A stretch of 9,173 nt of DNA, taken from JAXDLH01 sp034666705 (GTDB taxonomy: Bacteria; Chloroflexota; UBA6077; SHYK01). The stretch spans positions 1 to 9,173 of the forward strand of contig JAXDLH010000282.1 in NCBI GenBank assembly GCA_034666705.1, written 5' to 3'. Position numbers and translations under genes: made by a program. Each line of letters begins with the position of its first letter. Position 1 is the first letter of the stretch. The notes beneath the pieces were generated by a model, which saw only the letters and a list, made by a program, of their open reading frames with translations, did not search any database and was not told the origin of the DNA. Shown one piece after another: positions 1 to 6,104 of the stretch.

Positions 1-234
1 AGTGACCTCGCCCTCGATCGGGAAGGCGACGGTCGTCTCGTCGGAGTTTTCGCCGAGCTGGGTGAGGTAACGCGCGTCAGCCTGGCCGCGGTCGTGACTG
101 TTCGTGCACGGCAGGCAGACGACGAGGTCGATGCCGTCGCGACGCATCAGGTCGCGAACTTTCCGCCAGCGTTGGTCTCGTTCTTCCAGTGAGAAGACCG
201 CATTGCTCCAATCAGGGCTCCATGCCTCGGCCAT
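1..234 (-). CDS. M24 family peptidase/creatinase-like protein, N-terminal part (runs off left edge)
   Basis: The reverse strand reads openly from an ATG at 234 to the window edge, giving 78 residues without a stop. The segment RWRKVRDLMRRDGIDLVVCL (about 22-41), followed by a 'RGQADARYLTQLGE' stretch and 'VAFPIEGEVT', is the look of the creatinase/prolidase N-terminal domain that precedes the metal-binding M24 'pita-bread' domain. The catalytic part is outside the window, so peptidase versus creatinase-like amidinohydrolase cannot be decided. The start is supported by an SD-like AGGGGGG at 242-248, 7 nt upstream. M24 proteins of this kind are often found near small-molecule catabolic genes, and here it lies beyond the secreted-protein gene from a ring-cleavage cluster. 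The call rests on sequence feel for the family; the domain is fairly clear, the exact role is not. Confidence 0.72.
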   Translation of the reverse strand, partial: MAEAWSPDWSNAVFSLEERDQRWRKVRDLMRRDGIDLVVCLPCTNSHDRGQADARYLTQLGENSDETTVAFPIEGEVT

Positions 235-292
235 GCGCGTACCCCCCTGCTATTCGAATCGATAGCCTATGGTAGCGCCGGCCGAGGCATGG
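220..292. repeat. 13-bp perfect inverted repeat around the M24 gene start
   Basis: CCATGCCTCGGCC at 220-232 is the exact reverse complement of GGCCGAGGCATGG at 280-292. One arm covers the last base of the M24 start codon plus codons 2-5. The 47-nt interval contains the gene's SD. In a minus-strand transcript the arms could pair and place the SD in the loop beside the start codon. The other arm lies just downstream of the stop of the secreted-protein gene. A regulatory role is inference. Confidence 0.5.
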
Positions 293-298
293 CTGCGA

Positions 299-2032
299 TC
301 AGAAGGCGGTGGCTCCCTGCGCGGGCGTCACCGTGCTTACGCCCCACGGCCCATTCGCGGCCACCCCGTAGAAGTAGGTCGTACCGGGGGTCAGCCCGCT
401 CACCTGGGTCGTGCTCATTTGACTTGGGACTTGCGACACGTAGACGTTGTACGGACCCCCCGGACCAGTCGGCGATTGGAACACGGTGTAGCTCGTCGCC
501 CCAGCTACCGCATTCCAATTGATCGTGATCGTGAGGGGGCGCGTCGCCGCGGCGGTCACCGCCGATGGGCCAGGAGTGGTCCCGGTCGTGCACTGCACGT
601 TGGTGGGGAACACCGGGTTCGGCGTCGGGAAGTTCGGGTTGCAGTTGGAGACGTTCGCCGTTCCGGTGCAGGGCAGATTGTTGGGATAGCTGGAGTTCTG
701 GTTCGGGAAGAACGGGTTGCAGTTGATGCTCGTCGTGCCGGTGCACGGGACGTTCGTCGGGAAGCTCGTGCTTGCGGTGGGATAGAACGGGTTGCAGTTG
801 GTATAGCCCGCGCCGCACGGCACATTGTTCGGGAAGCTCGACGTCGCGGTGGGATAGAACGGGTTACAGGACGTCGTCGTGCCGGTGCATGGGACGTTGT
901 TTGGATACAGCGTGCTTGCTGTGGGATAGAACGGATTGCAGTTGCCGTTGAATCCTGTCGAGACCGTGGTTGAGCACGGGACGTTCGTAGGATAAAGGGA
1001 GTTCTGGTTGGGGTAGAACGGATTGCAGTTCTGCGCGTTGGCGCCGGTGCACGGCGTGTTCGACGGGTACTGGTAACTGGCGTTCGGGAAGCTCGGGTTG
1101 CAGCTACCGCTCAGCCCCGTCGTGCTCGTGGTGCACGGCACGTTGATCTGAGAGGAGGAGCTGCTGGCCGGGAAATTCGGATTGCAGCTCGCCGTCGAGT
1201 TGGTCGTCGAGGTTGGCGCGGCCGCGACGGTCGTGCCGGCAGAGGCGCCGGTTTGCCCGCCGCTCACCGTCACCGGCACGGCGAAGAGCGCCCAGTTGCC
1301 ATTGATCAACGAGTACACGTAGAGCGTGTGGCTGCCGTTCGCGAGGCCGCTCACCTGCCACACGATGTCGAAACCGCTGTTTGCGAGCTCCGCCTTGCCT
1401 GTGACCTGAGCGACGTCGGGCCGAGGCAGGTTGACCGGTGCGGACCCGATACCCTGGCCCTGGCCGGCAGGGCCGTCGAGGTACACGTCGACTCTGGTGC
1501 CGGCGGACCAACCACCCACGTCCACTGTCTGGCCGTTGCTGATCGAAGCGCCACTCGCCGGTGAGTCGACGTGGAAGTAGGCCGGCTGGACGTTGGCGAT
1601 GACCGACGCATATGCGGGGCCGCAGCTCGTGGTGGCATACACGTAGAACGTGTGCGGTCCAGGCGTCATGTTCGAAAGGTCGGCCACGAGATTGAAGCCG
1701 AAGCTCCCCGCGCGACCGAGAGCCGCAGCCACGTCGGGACGCGCGACCTGCGTCGCGGTGCCGAGCACCGTCCCCCCAGCACTCAGCAAGTTATCGGCGA
1801 CGATTTGGACGGAGCTGATGCCGCTGCCGTCTGGCGTACTCAGATCCACGGCCCAGCCGGCAAACGTCGTCTGGCCCTGGACGGTCGCGTTCGCTGGTGG
1901 TGCGTCGATCGTGATGAGCGGGTTGCATTGACCTTGCGCCTGCGCCATCTGGAGAAAGGGCATGGCGAACGGCAGCAACAGCGCCGCGACGATGATCAGG
2001 TTCAAATGATGAATGGGAAGGCGGACTCGCAT
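299..2032 (-). CDS. Secreted Ig-like / Cys-repeat / fibronectin type III protein
   Basis: This is a 577-residue exported protein. The ATG at 2032 is chosen because GGAGGAG (2039-2045) sits 6 nt upstream; the frame is open back to 2089, but that extension would bury the signal peptide. Residues 1-33 form a Sec-type signal peptide: basic start, hydrophobic stretch 11-28, and an 'AQAQ' cleavage-like end. Residues about 36-150 and 151-256 are two related Ig-like modules, each carrying 'RPDVA' (98-102, 204-208) and ending in 'HTxYVY'. A Ser/Thr-rich linker (257-282) leads to eight repeats of an 18-residue core, C-N-P-x-[FY]-P...P-C (283-481). Residues 487-575 look like a fibronectin type III domain ('INWNAVAGATSYTV', 'GLTPGTTYFYGV'). 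No enzyme motif or anchor is seen. It is probably a surface or extracellular adhesive or structural protein; its function is unknown. It shows no evident link to the neighbouring catabolic genes. Confidence 0.85.
   Translation of the reverse strand: MRVRLPIHHLNLIIVAALLLPFAMPFLQMAQAQGQCNPLITIDAPPANATVQGQTTFAGWAVDLSTPDGSGISSVQIVADNLLSAGGTVLGTATQVARPDVAAALGRAGSFGFNLVADLSNMTPGPHTFYVYATTSCGPAYASVIANVQPAYFHVDSPASGASISNGQTVDVGGWSAGTRVDVYLDGPAGQGQGIGSAPVNLPRPDVAQVTGKAELANSGFDIVWQVSGLANGSHTLYVYSLINGNWALFAVPVTVSGGQTGASAGTTVAAAPTSTTNSTASCNPNFPASSSSSQINVPCTTSTTGLSGSCNPSFPNASYQYPSNTPCTGANAQNCNPFYPNQNSLYPTNVPCSTTVSTGFNGNCNPFYPTASTLYPNNVPCTGTTTSCNPFYPTATSSFPNNVPCGAGYTNCNPFYPTASTSFPTNVPCTGTTSINCNPFFPNQNSSYPNNLPCTGTANVSNCNPNFPTPNPVFPTNVQCTTGTTPGPSAVTAAATRPLTITINWNAVAGATSYTVFQSPTGPGGPYNVYVSQVPSQMSTTQVSGLTPGTTYFYGVAANGPWGVSTVTPAQGATAF
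590..1186 (-). repeat. Eight-copy two-cysteine protein repeat (in-frame)
   Basis: Within the secreted protein, 18-residue cores begin at residues 283, 311, 336, 365, 389, 413, 438 and 464 (copy 4 is CNPFYPTASTLYPNNVPC). Each core opens with CNP and closes with Cys, separated by variable Thr/Gly/Ser-rich spacers of 6-11 residues, so the period is 24-29 residues. All eight copies keep both cysteines, although copies 1, 2 and 8 diverge elsewhere. Central copies 3-7 are most alike, also at DNA level ('gggatagaacgg' recurs), pointing to recent duplication. Paired Cys in an exported protein suggests one disulfide loop per repeat (inference). Confidence 0.9.
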
Positions 2033-2292
2033 TCTGGGCTCCTCCACGACGCGGATTCTGCGTACGGCGCGGTCCATCCTTGAGCGCATGTGGCAGGAGC
2101 TGCCGTCGAGGGCTGGACACGTGTCTCGTTCGGACCGGGATTCGCAGACCTGCCGTTATGGTCCCAGGCATGCGTAGCCAGTTATGTTGTGCGAGGTGAA
2201 TCGAAAGTAACGGCGACCGGGTTGAGCGTTATGGTGCAACTGAGCACTTCACCATAGCACTACACGCCTGCTGTTGCTCGCCGGTCGTTCAG
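2033..2292. other. 260-bp intergenic region upstream of the secreted-protein gene
   Basis: This spacer separates the TAXI-like gene stop (2293) from the secreted-protein start. It should hold the promoter of the secreted-protein gene, but I see no convincing -35/-10 pair. A weak inverted repeat, TATGGTG (2230-2236) and CACCATA (2250-2256), with a 13-nt loop, lies 36 nt past the TAXI-like stop. It has no T-tract, so it is at best a possible operator or weak transcript-end hairpin. Confidence 0.35.
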
Positions 2293-3252
2293 TTATTTCA
2301 AGTAACCGTGCGCTCGCCAGTACCGTTCGGCGGCCGGGTGCAGCGGAATCGCCATCGGCGCCTCGCGGGTGTCCGAGACCATCACGCTCAAGTTCATCGG
2401 GCCGGTCCCGTACCAGGGAATGCGGTCCTTGCGCGCGTCGAGCCCGGCGCAGAAGGCGCTGACCATCGCGTCCGGCGCGTCCTCACGTGTGAAGACGGGC
2501 CAGCCACTGAAGTCCACCGTCCAGACGTCCTCGTTCACTCCCGGATACTCACGCGGGGTAATCGCTACGCGCCGCAGGCCCATGGCCTCGAGTTCTTTCA
2601 GATTAGGCTTGTCCACCGGCAGGAATCGCCAGCCGAGCTCGAGCGCCTTCCGCCCGAACGTGTTGAGCGCTTCGTCGAAGATCGCGTCGATCTCGCCGCG
2701 CTCGGCCATCTGGATCCGTCCGGAGCCTGGCGTGCCTTCGTCGTAGCGCACCTGGCCGCCCCAGGTGGTGATGTCGTCCAGCGAGAAGCCGTACGTCGAC
2801 AGCACGAGGTTCGTCACGAGGTGCACGGAATGGTCCGGCTGCCCGCGCAGCGATAGCCGGAGCGGATACTTCTTGTCCCGCAGATCGGCGAGCGAGGTAA
2901 TGCCGGTCGCACCGCTCACGGCGAAGGCGAATTGATCGAACTGCGGCAGCACCATGATCGCGCGCAGCGGCATCGGTCGATCGAACGGGGCGACCCCCCT
3001 GCACGCCATGGCGAGGATGCCGCCCGGGTTGCAGATCGCCACGTCGGCCGCGCCGCTCATCACCGCGTCCACAGCGTTCGGCGCGTCGCTCGCGAAGAAG
3101 CAGAGCCGCCAGTCGGGATTCCCCTGCGGTCGCAGATGGATCTCGACCTGCTTGTCCCCCCAATCGGGCTGGGCCACGAGATGCGATGCCACCTCGAGCA
3201 TGAGCCGCGAGCGCATGATCACGGGCGACCGAATCGGGAGTGCTTCCGTCAC
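2293..3252 (-). CDS. TAXI-family (TRAP-associated) solute-binding-like protein, no signal peptide
   Basis: A 319-residue protein of the TAXI/NMT1-like periplasmic-binding fold. Family-like features are 'GAADVAICNPGG' (67-78), a hinge-like 'GITSLADLRDKKYPLRLSLRG' region (117-137), 'GEIDAIFDEAL' (186-196), 'FSGWPVFTRED' (248-258) and a C-terminal 'PLHPAAERYWRAHG' (303-316). The GTG at 3252 is chosen because GGAGG (3260-3264) is 7 nt upstream; the TTG at 3258 in the same frame would be only 1 nt from that SD. Binding proteins of this family normally have a Sec signal peptide or lipobox and work with a TRAP permease. Here the chain starts straight into the fold, and no permease lies in the window. 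It is paralogous to the protein at 6958-7941. It lies 124 nt downstream of the hydrolase gene, perhaps with its own control region. Likely ligands are carboxylates or aromatic acids, by context only. Confidence 0.78.
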   Translation of the reverse strand: MTEALPIRSPVIMRSRLMLEVASHLVAQPDWGDKQVEIHLRPQGNPDWRLCFFASDAPNAVDAVMSGAADVAICNPGGILAMACRGVAPFDRPMPLRAIMVLPQFDQFAFAVSGATGITSLADLRDKKYPLRLSLRGQPDHSVHLVTNLVLSTYGFSLDDITTWGGQVRYDEGTPGSGRIQMAERGEIDAIFDEALNTFGRKALELGWRFLPVDKPNLKELEAMGLRRVAITPREYPGVNEDVWTVDFSGWPVFTREDAPDAMVSAFCAGLDARKDRIPWYGTGPMNLSVMVSDTREAPMAIPLHPAAERYWRAHGYLK

Positions 3253-3259
3253 CGCCAAA

Positions 3260-3264
3260 CCTCC
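3260..3264 (-). promoter_or_regulatory. SD (GGAGG) that decides the TAXI-like gene start
   Basis: GGAGG on the minus strand is followed by TTTGGCG (7 nt) and GTG at 3252. The upstream in-frame TTG at 3258 is 1 nt from this SD and therefore an unlikely start. Confidence 0.65.
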
Positions 3265-3266
3265 GT

Positions 3267-3292
3267 ATTAATGCGCTTGATTAATGCGCTTG
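3267..3292. repeat. Perfect tandem duplication of a 13-bp motif upstream of the TAXI-like gene
   Basis: ATTAATGCGCTTG occurs twice head-to-tail (3267-3279 and 3280-3292), immediately upstream of the SD at 3260-3264. The AT-rich core ATTAAT stands out against GC-rich surroundings. In minus-strand orientation each unit reads CAAGCGCATTAAT. The position fits a paired regulator site or a 5'-UTR element of the TAXI-like gene; which one is not visible from sequence. A 10-bp palindrome CCAGATCTGG follows at 3313-3322. Confidence 0.6.
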
Positions 3293-3340
3293 CCCGTATC
3301 GATTCGCTCGTACCAGATCTGGGGCAAGACGGGCGGATCA

Positions 3341-3356
3341 CGGGGCCGGCGCCCCG
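3341..3356 (-). terminator. GC-rich hairpin after the hydrolase gene (weak terminator candidate)
   Basis: CGGGGC (3341-3346) pairs with GCCCCG (3351-3356) across a 4-nt loop, 20 nt past the alpha/beta hydrolase stop. There is no T-run after it on the minus strand, so it does not meet the usual intrinsic-terminator pattern; it may only attenuate or stabilise the transcript end. Confidence 0.25.
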
Positions 3357-3376
3357 CTAGCATATGCGAAGCGGGC

Positions 3377-4207
3377 TCAGGCGTCCTCGGCGAGGAAGTC
3401 GCGCACGATGCGATTGAACGCTTTGGCGTGCTCGATCTGGGTCCAGTGGCCGCAGTGACCGAACACGTGGAGCTGAGCGTTCGGCAGCAGCTTGAGCAGC
3501 TTGAAGCTGTTCTCGAGGGGAATCACGCGATCCTCGCGGCCGTGGACGACTAACGAGGGATTTTGCAGTTTCGAAATCTGGGCCTCGTAGCGGGCCATGT
3601 CCTCGACGCCGTGCTGGCGTGGCGCCGGGAACATGCTGGAGAACGCCTCCTGCAGTCCCGGACGAATGCTGGCGCGGTACCGAATCTCGGCCAGCTCATC
3701 GGTGACGAGCGCCCGGTTATAGGCGAACAGATCGATGAGCCCCTTCATGTTCGGCACGCTCGGCTCGTAGCCCCACACCGCGTCGAGCCCATCGGTGATC
3801 GGGAAATTCACCCCCATCGCGCCCATCAGCACCAGCCGGTCGACCATCTGGGGGTACTTGACCGCCGCGGCGAGCGCCACGCCCGCACCCATGGAATTGC
3901 CGACGAGGTGGGCGCGCTCGAGGCCCACGGCGCGCATGAACTCGACGAGATGCTCAACCCATCGCTCCAGCCCATACTGGTGATTGGCGGGGATCTCGGA
4001 GTAGCCGAAGCCAAGCTGGTCGTACGCGAAGACGTGCAGCTTTTCTGCGAGGTCGGGGATCGCCAGCCGCCAGTTGGCGTAGGCAGAGACGCCCGGGCCC
4101 GAGCCGTGAATGAGGATTACCGGCGCGCCGCTCCCAGCTTCGTGATAGTTCGTCTCCACGCCAGCCGCGCGCACGCTCTTTCCGACCTCTGGTGTCGTCG
4201 TCGCCAT
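3377..4207 (-). CDS. Alpha/beta hydrolase, meta-cleavage-product C-C hydrolase type
   Basis: A 276-residue alpha/beta-hydrolase of the class that acts on extradiol ring-cleavage products (the 2-hydroxymuconate-semialdehyde hydrolase/BphD/MhpC group). HGSGPG (34-39) is the oxyanion-loop motif typical of that group, followed by 'ANWR'. The nucleophile elbow GNSMG gives Ser105; 'VVHGREDRVIP' gives Asp226; 'GHCGHW' gives His254, completing a Ser-Asp-His triad. Length is normal for the family. The ATG at 4207 has AGGGGG (4215-4220) 7 nt upstream, and this SD overlaps the TAG stop of the LigB-like gene, with 11 nt between the two genes. Directly following a ring-cleavage dioxygenase, it is expected to hydrolyse the vinylogous 1,5-diketone or semialdehyde product to a dienoate and an acid. 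The true substrate is unknown. An esterase role is possible, but the HGSGPG signature argues for C-C hydrolysis. Confidence 0.86.
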   Translation of the reverse strand: MATTTPEVGKSVRAAGVETNYHEAGSGAPVILIHGSGPGVSAYANWRLAIPDLAEKLHVFAYDQLGFGYSEIPANHQYGLERWVEHLVEFMRAVGLERAHLVGNSMGAGVALAAAVKYPQMVDRLVLMGAMGVNFPITDGLDAVWGYEPSVPNMKGLIDLFAYNRALVTDELAEIRYRASIRPGLQEAFSSMFPAPRQHGVEDMARYEAQISKLQNPSLVVHGREDRVIPLENSFKLLKLLPNAQLHVFGHCGHWTQIEHAKAFNRIVRDFLAEDA

Positions 4208-4218
4208 TGCTTTTCCCC

Positions 4219-5088
4219 CTACGAGCTAGCTGCCGCGGTGCTTTCCCTCGTGGATGCTGCTGAGCCGGCCAGATCAAAAGTCACGACGCCCATACCGGTT
4301 ACCCAGGCGGTCACTGGCTCGTAGGCCAGAACGCGCGCTGGTCGCGTGCCCATTGCCCCCGCGACCGTCAGCCAACTGCGAATCTCGTGGCAACCGTTGC
4401 CATGCCGCTCGATCTCCTCGTCCGTCAGGCTCAGCGCGTCGGCGGCGCGCCCCTGGGCGAACAGATCCAGGAACCAGCGGTCGAAGTCCGCGTCCACCTT
4501 GCCCATCCCTGGCATCCCCACCCAATGGGAGATGCCACCCGCGCCGACGAGCGCGACCCGCTCGTCCGCGGGCCACGATCGGATCGCCTCCGCCAGGAAG
4601 GCGCCAAACGCGTAGCAGCGCCGCAGCGTCGGCATTGGCTTCACGGCACAGTTCTGGATGATTGGCACGACCGGCAGATTCATCGTCGGCGTCAGGAAGT
4701 TGAGAATCGTCATCACGCCGTGATCCATGTGGAGCTCTTCGGAGAACGGCAGGTCGAAGCCGGCCTCAAAAGACTGGTCGAGGATCCACGTCGCGAGCGG
4801 CCGGCTGCCCGGCACCGCCGCAGGCGGCACCCGGATCCATTCCTCGACCGGCCCATGATTCACTTCGTTTACGCCGATGCAGAGGGGCGGGAAGTTGTCG
4901 AGGAAGAAATTCGTGAAGTGCTCGTTGGAGCAGATCACGAGCGCCGTCGGCCGCGCGGCCTCCAGTTCGCGGTGCAACTCCTCCATGGCGCCCCAGATTC
5001 GCTCCGTTTGGCCGGGACCGGCGAGCTCCGGCACGCCGGTAATGCCGGGCGCGTGCGAGGCGCAGAACGCGGCGACCAGCTCAGCCAC
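4219..5088 (-). CDS. LigB-type class III extradiol ring-cleavage dioxygenase, catalytic subunit
   Basis: A 289-residue protein of the LigB/MhpB superfamily of Fe(II) extradiol dioxygenases. Counting from the GTG start, expected active-site residues fall almost exactly where they do in protocatechuate 4,5-dioxygenase beta (LigB): His12 ('SHAPG') and His57 ('NEHF'), with Glu235 ('CHEIRSW') as the third metal ligand; His123 ('MDHG') and His188 ('GGISHW') as second-sphere catalytic histidines. The GTG at 5088 is preceded by GGAG (5096-5099) with 7-nt spacing and overlaps the LigA-like stop in GTGGCTGA, implying translational coupling. The frame is open to 5124, but that region belongs to the LigA coding sequence. 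It should form a heteromer with the preceding LigA-like subunit. Substrate (protocatechuate, gallate, an aminophenol or another catechol) cannot be told apart here. Confidence 0.88.
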   Translation of the reverse strand: MAELVAAFCASHAPGITGVPELAGPGQTERIWGAMEELHRELEAARPTALVICSNEHFTNFFLDNFPPLCIGVNEVNHGPVEEWIRVPPAAVPGSRPLATWILDQSFEAGFDLPFSEELHMDHGVMTILNFLTPTMNLPVVPIIQNCAVKPMPTLRRCYAFGAFLAEAIRSWPADERVALVGAGGISHWVGMPGMGKVDADFDRWFLDLFAQGRAADALSLTDEEIERHGNGCHEIRSWLTVAGAMGTRPARVLAYEPVTAWVTGMGVVTFDLAGSAASTRESTAAASS

Positions 5089-5371
5089 GCGCCAGCTCCG
5101 CCGTCCTGCCCGCCTCCTCGGCAACCAACTCGTCGAGTGCGCCTCGGTAGCGGTCCCGTGGGACCCTGGCGCGGGCGTAAGAGTTGAGGAGCACCGGATG
5201 CACGCCGAGCCGGTACAGCGCCTTCACGTCCGCGTCCCGCAACGCGGCGCTCTCCTCCTCGGTGAGGTCGTAGGAGCTGCGCAGCACCTGGGGGTCGAGC
5301 CGCGTTGGGTCGATGCCGCGCTTCGGGCTGAGGTAGTCGTACATCGCCTTCTGGAGCTGGTACAAGGTCAC
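5081..5371 (-). CDS. LigA-type small (alpha) subunit of extradiol dioxygenase
   Basis: A 96-residue LigA-domain protein. The family pattern is clear: 'LYQLQKAMYDYLSP' at the N-terminus, 'YDLTEEESAALRDADVKALY' (34-53) and 'LGVHPVLLNSYAR' (55-67), which in LigAB enzymes help close the active site over the LigB subunit. The frame is open up to 5623, but everything before 5371 is shadow of the overlapping CMD-like gene. The GTG at 5371 overlaps the upstream TGA in GTGA and has only a weak G-rich SD, so start by coupled translation is likely. LigA exists in nature either fused to LigB or as a separate chain; here it is separate and directly upstream, overlapping by 8 nt. Confidence 0.87.
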   Translation of the reverse strand: MTLYQLQKAMYDYLSPKRGIDPTRLDPQVLRSSYDLTEEESAALRDADVKALYRLGVHPVLLNSYARARVPRDRYRGALDELVAEEAGRTAELARG

Positions 5372-5823
5372 GAGCTGCCCGCCGGCTGGCGGCTCCAGGC
5401 GGCGCCCTCCGCCTCCTCTTTCACGAGGCCCTGCAGAATCTCGGCGCCAATGTTTGCTGCCGAGAGGCCGCGGAACAGGAACACGAGGTTCGCGACCGCG
5501 TGGAGCTCCTCCCACGTGGCGCCGGCGCGCCGGGCGGCAATCGCGTGGAGGCGCGCCGCGTCGCTCATCAGCGCGAGCAGGATGGCGAACAACATCATCT
5601 GGGCGGTCTTCACGTCGAAGCACGCCGGGTACATCGCTCGCATCCGCAGCGCCTCCTGGAGACGCAGCAGCTCGGGATCGATGCGCGCCCCCATGTCGGT
5701 GCGCGCGGCGATGCGCGGCGGCACGAACCCGAGCAGCTCGCGATAGCGCTCGAGCAGCCCGTCCAGCTCATCCTTCTCCATCTGGAATGCCGGGAGCCCG
5801 TTTGGACTCGCGCTTTCGGCCAT
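5368..5823 (-). CDS. Carboxymuconolactone decarboxylase (CMD)/AhpD-like family protein
   Basis: A 151-residue, mostly helical protein and first gene of the minus-strand operon. The ATG at 5823 has a near-perfect AGGAGG SD (5830-5835) with 6-nt spacing. The CMD-like core is about residues 68-130: 'DVKTAQMMLFAI', then 'LHAIAARRAGATWEEL' with His93, then 'FRGLSAANIGAEIL'. The AhpD-type redox CxxC is missing; the corresponding stretch reads 'LMSDAARLH', and the only Cys is Cys68. This argues for a non-redox role such as decarboxylation, isomerisation or a structural partner. Its TGA overlaps the LigA GTG by 4 nt. CMD-like proteins sit near many aromatic-degradation operons, but the step it serves here is unknown. 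The C-terminal tail after about 135 is low in conservation cues. Confidence 0.78.
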   Translation of the reverse strand: MAESASPNGLPAFQMEKDELDGLLERYRELLGFVPPRIAARTDMGARIDPELLRLQEALRMRAMYPACFDVKTAQMMLFAILLALMSDAARLHAIAARRAGATWEELHAVANLVFLFRGLSAANIGAEILQGLVKEEAEGAAWSRQPAGSS

Positions 5824-6104
5824 CTTCCCCCTCCTGACGTCCGCTCGAATGCTTGGCCCTTTGAAAATCTCCGCATGAGCAGCGCATTGTCTGAGTGGGA
5901 TCAAGTATGACGCGGGAACGGTCCGCTGCGCACGCGCCATTGACGCCGCCGCCGCCACGCGCGACGATAGCCTCTGCCGGCGTGGCCAGGAGGGGTACGG
6001 TGGCGACTGTTGGAAGAGTGCGAACGACCGAGGGGATGGTCGAGCGCGTGGGCACCGCTCCTGCAACGTTGATCCGCAGTACCATCACGCCACCGGAGGA
6101 CGTC
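5824..6104. promoter_or_regulatory. 281-bp divergent control region between the ring-cleavage operon and the cyclase gene
   Basis: Both flanking genes start outward from here, each with a strong SD (5830-5835 minus; 6095-6099 plus), so promoters for both should lie inside. A plus-strand TTGAAA (5861-5866) with CATTGT 18 nt further on is the best sigma70-like pair I find, and it is weak. No convincing operator palindrome is seen. The frame of the cyclase gene stays open back to 5895, but the encoded extension is Arg/Pro/Thr-rich without family resemblance, so I treat the region as non-coding. Confidence 0.4.

Noticed and set aside
590..1186. CRISPR array
   Set aside because: The repeats are coding, of variable period (24-29 codons) and conserved mainly at protein level; spacers are low-complexity Thr/Gly codons.
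267..1564. Several long open frames on both strands overlapping the secreted-protein gene
   Set aside because: They are GC-rich and repeat-driven shadows: translations are Arg/His/Gln-rich, lack SD and family resemblance, and the signal peptide, Cys repeats and FN3 domain fix the true frame.
2033..2089. Upstream extension of the secreted protein to 2089
   Set aside because: The 19 added residues are Arg-rich and precede a clean signal peptide; GGAGGAG sits 6 nt before the ATG at 2032.
2230..2256. Hairpin TATGGTG/CACCATA as a terminator for the TAXI-like gene
   Set aside because: Only 7 bp with a 13-nt loop and no T-tract; kept only as a remark in the intergenic entry.
5861..5890. Sigma70 promoter TTGAAA-N18-CATTGT
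   Set aside because: The -10 hexamer matches consensus at only 3 of 6 positions; too weak to annotate alone.
5895..6104. N-terminal extension of the cyclase protein from GTG 5895
   Set aside because: The extension has no family likeness, the family normally starts near 'LLDLSRTIY', and a GGAGG lies 5 nt before ATG 6105.
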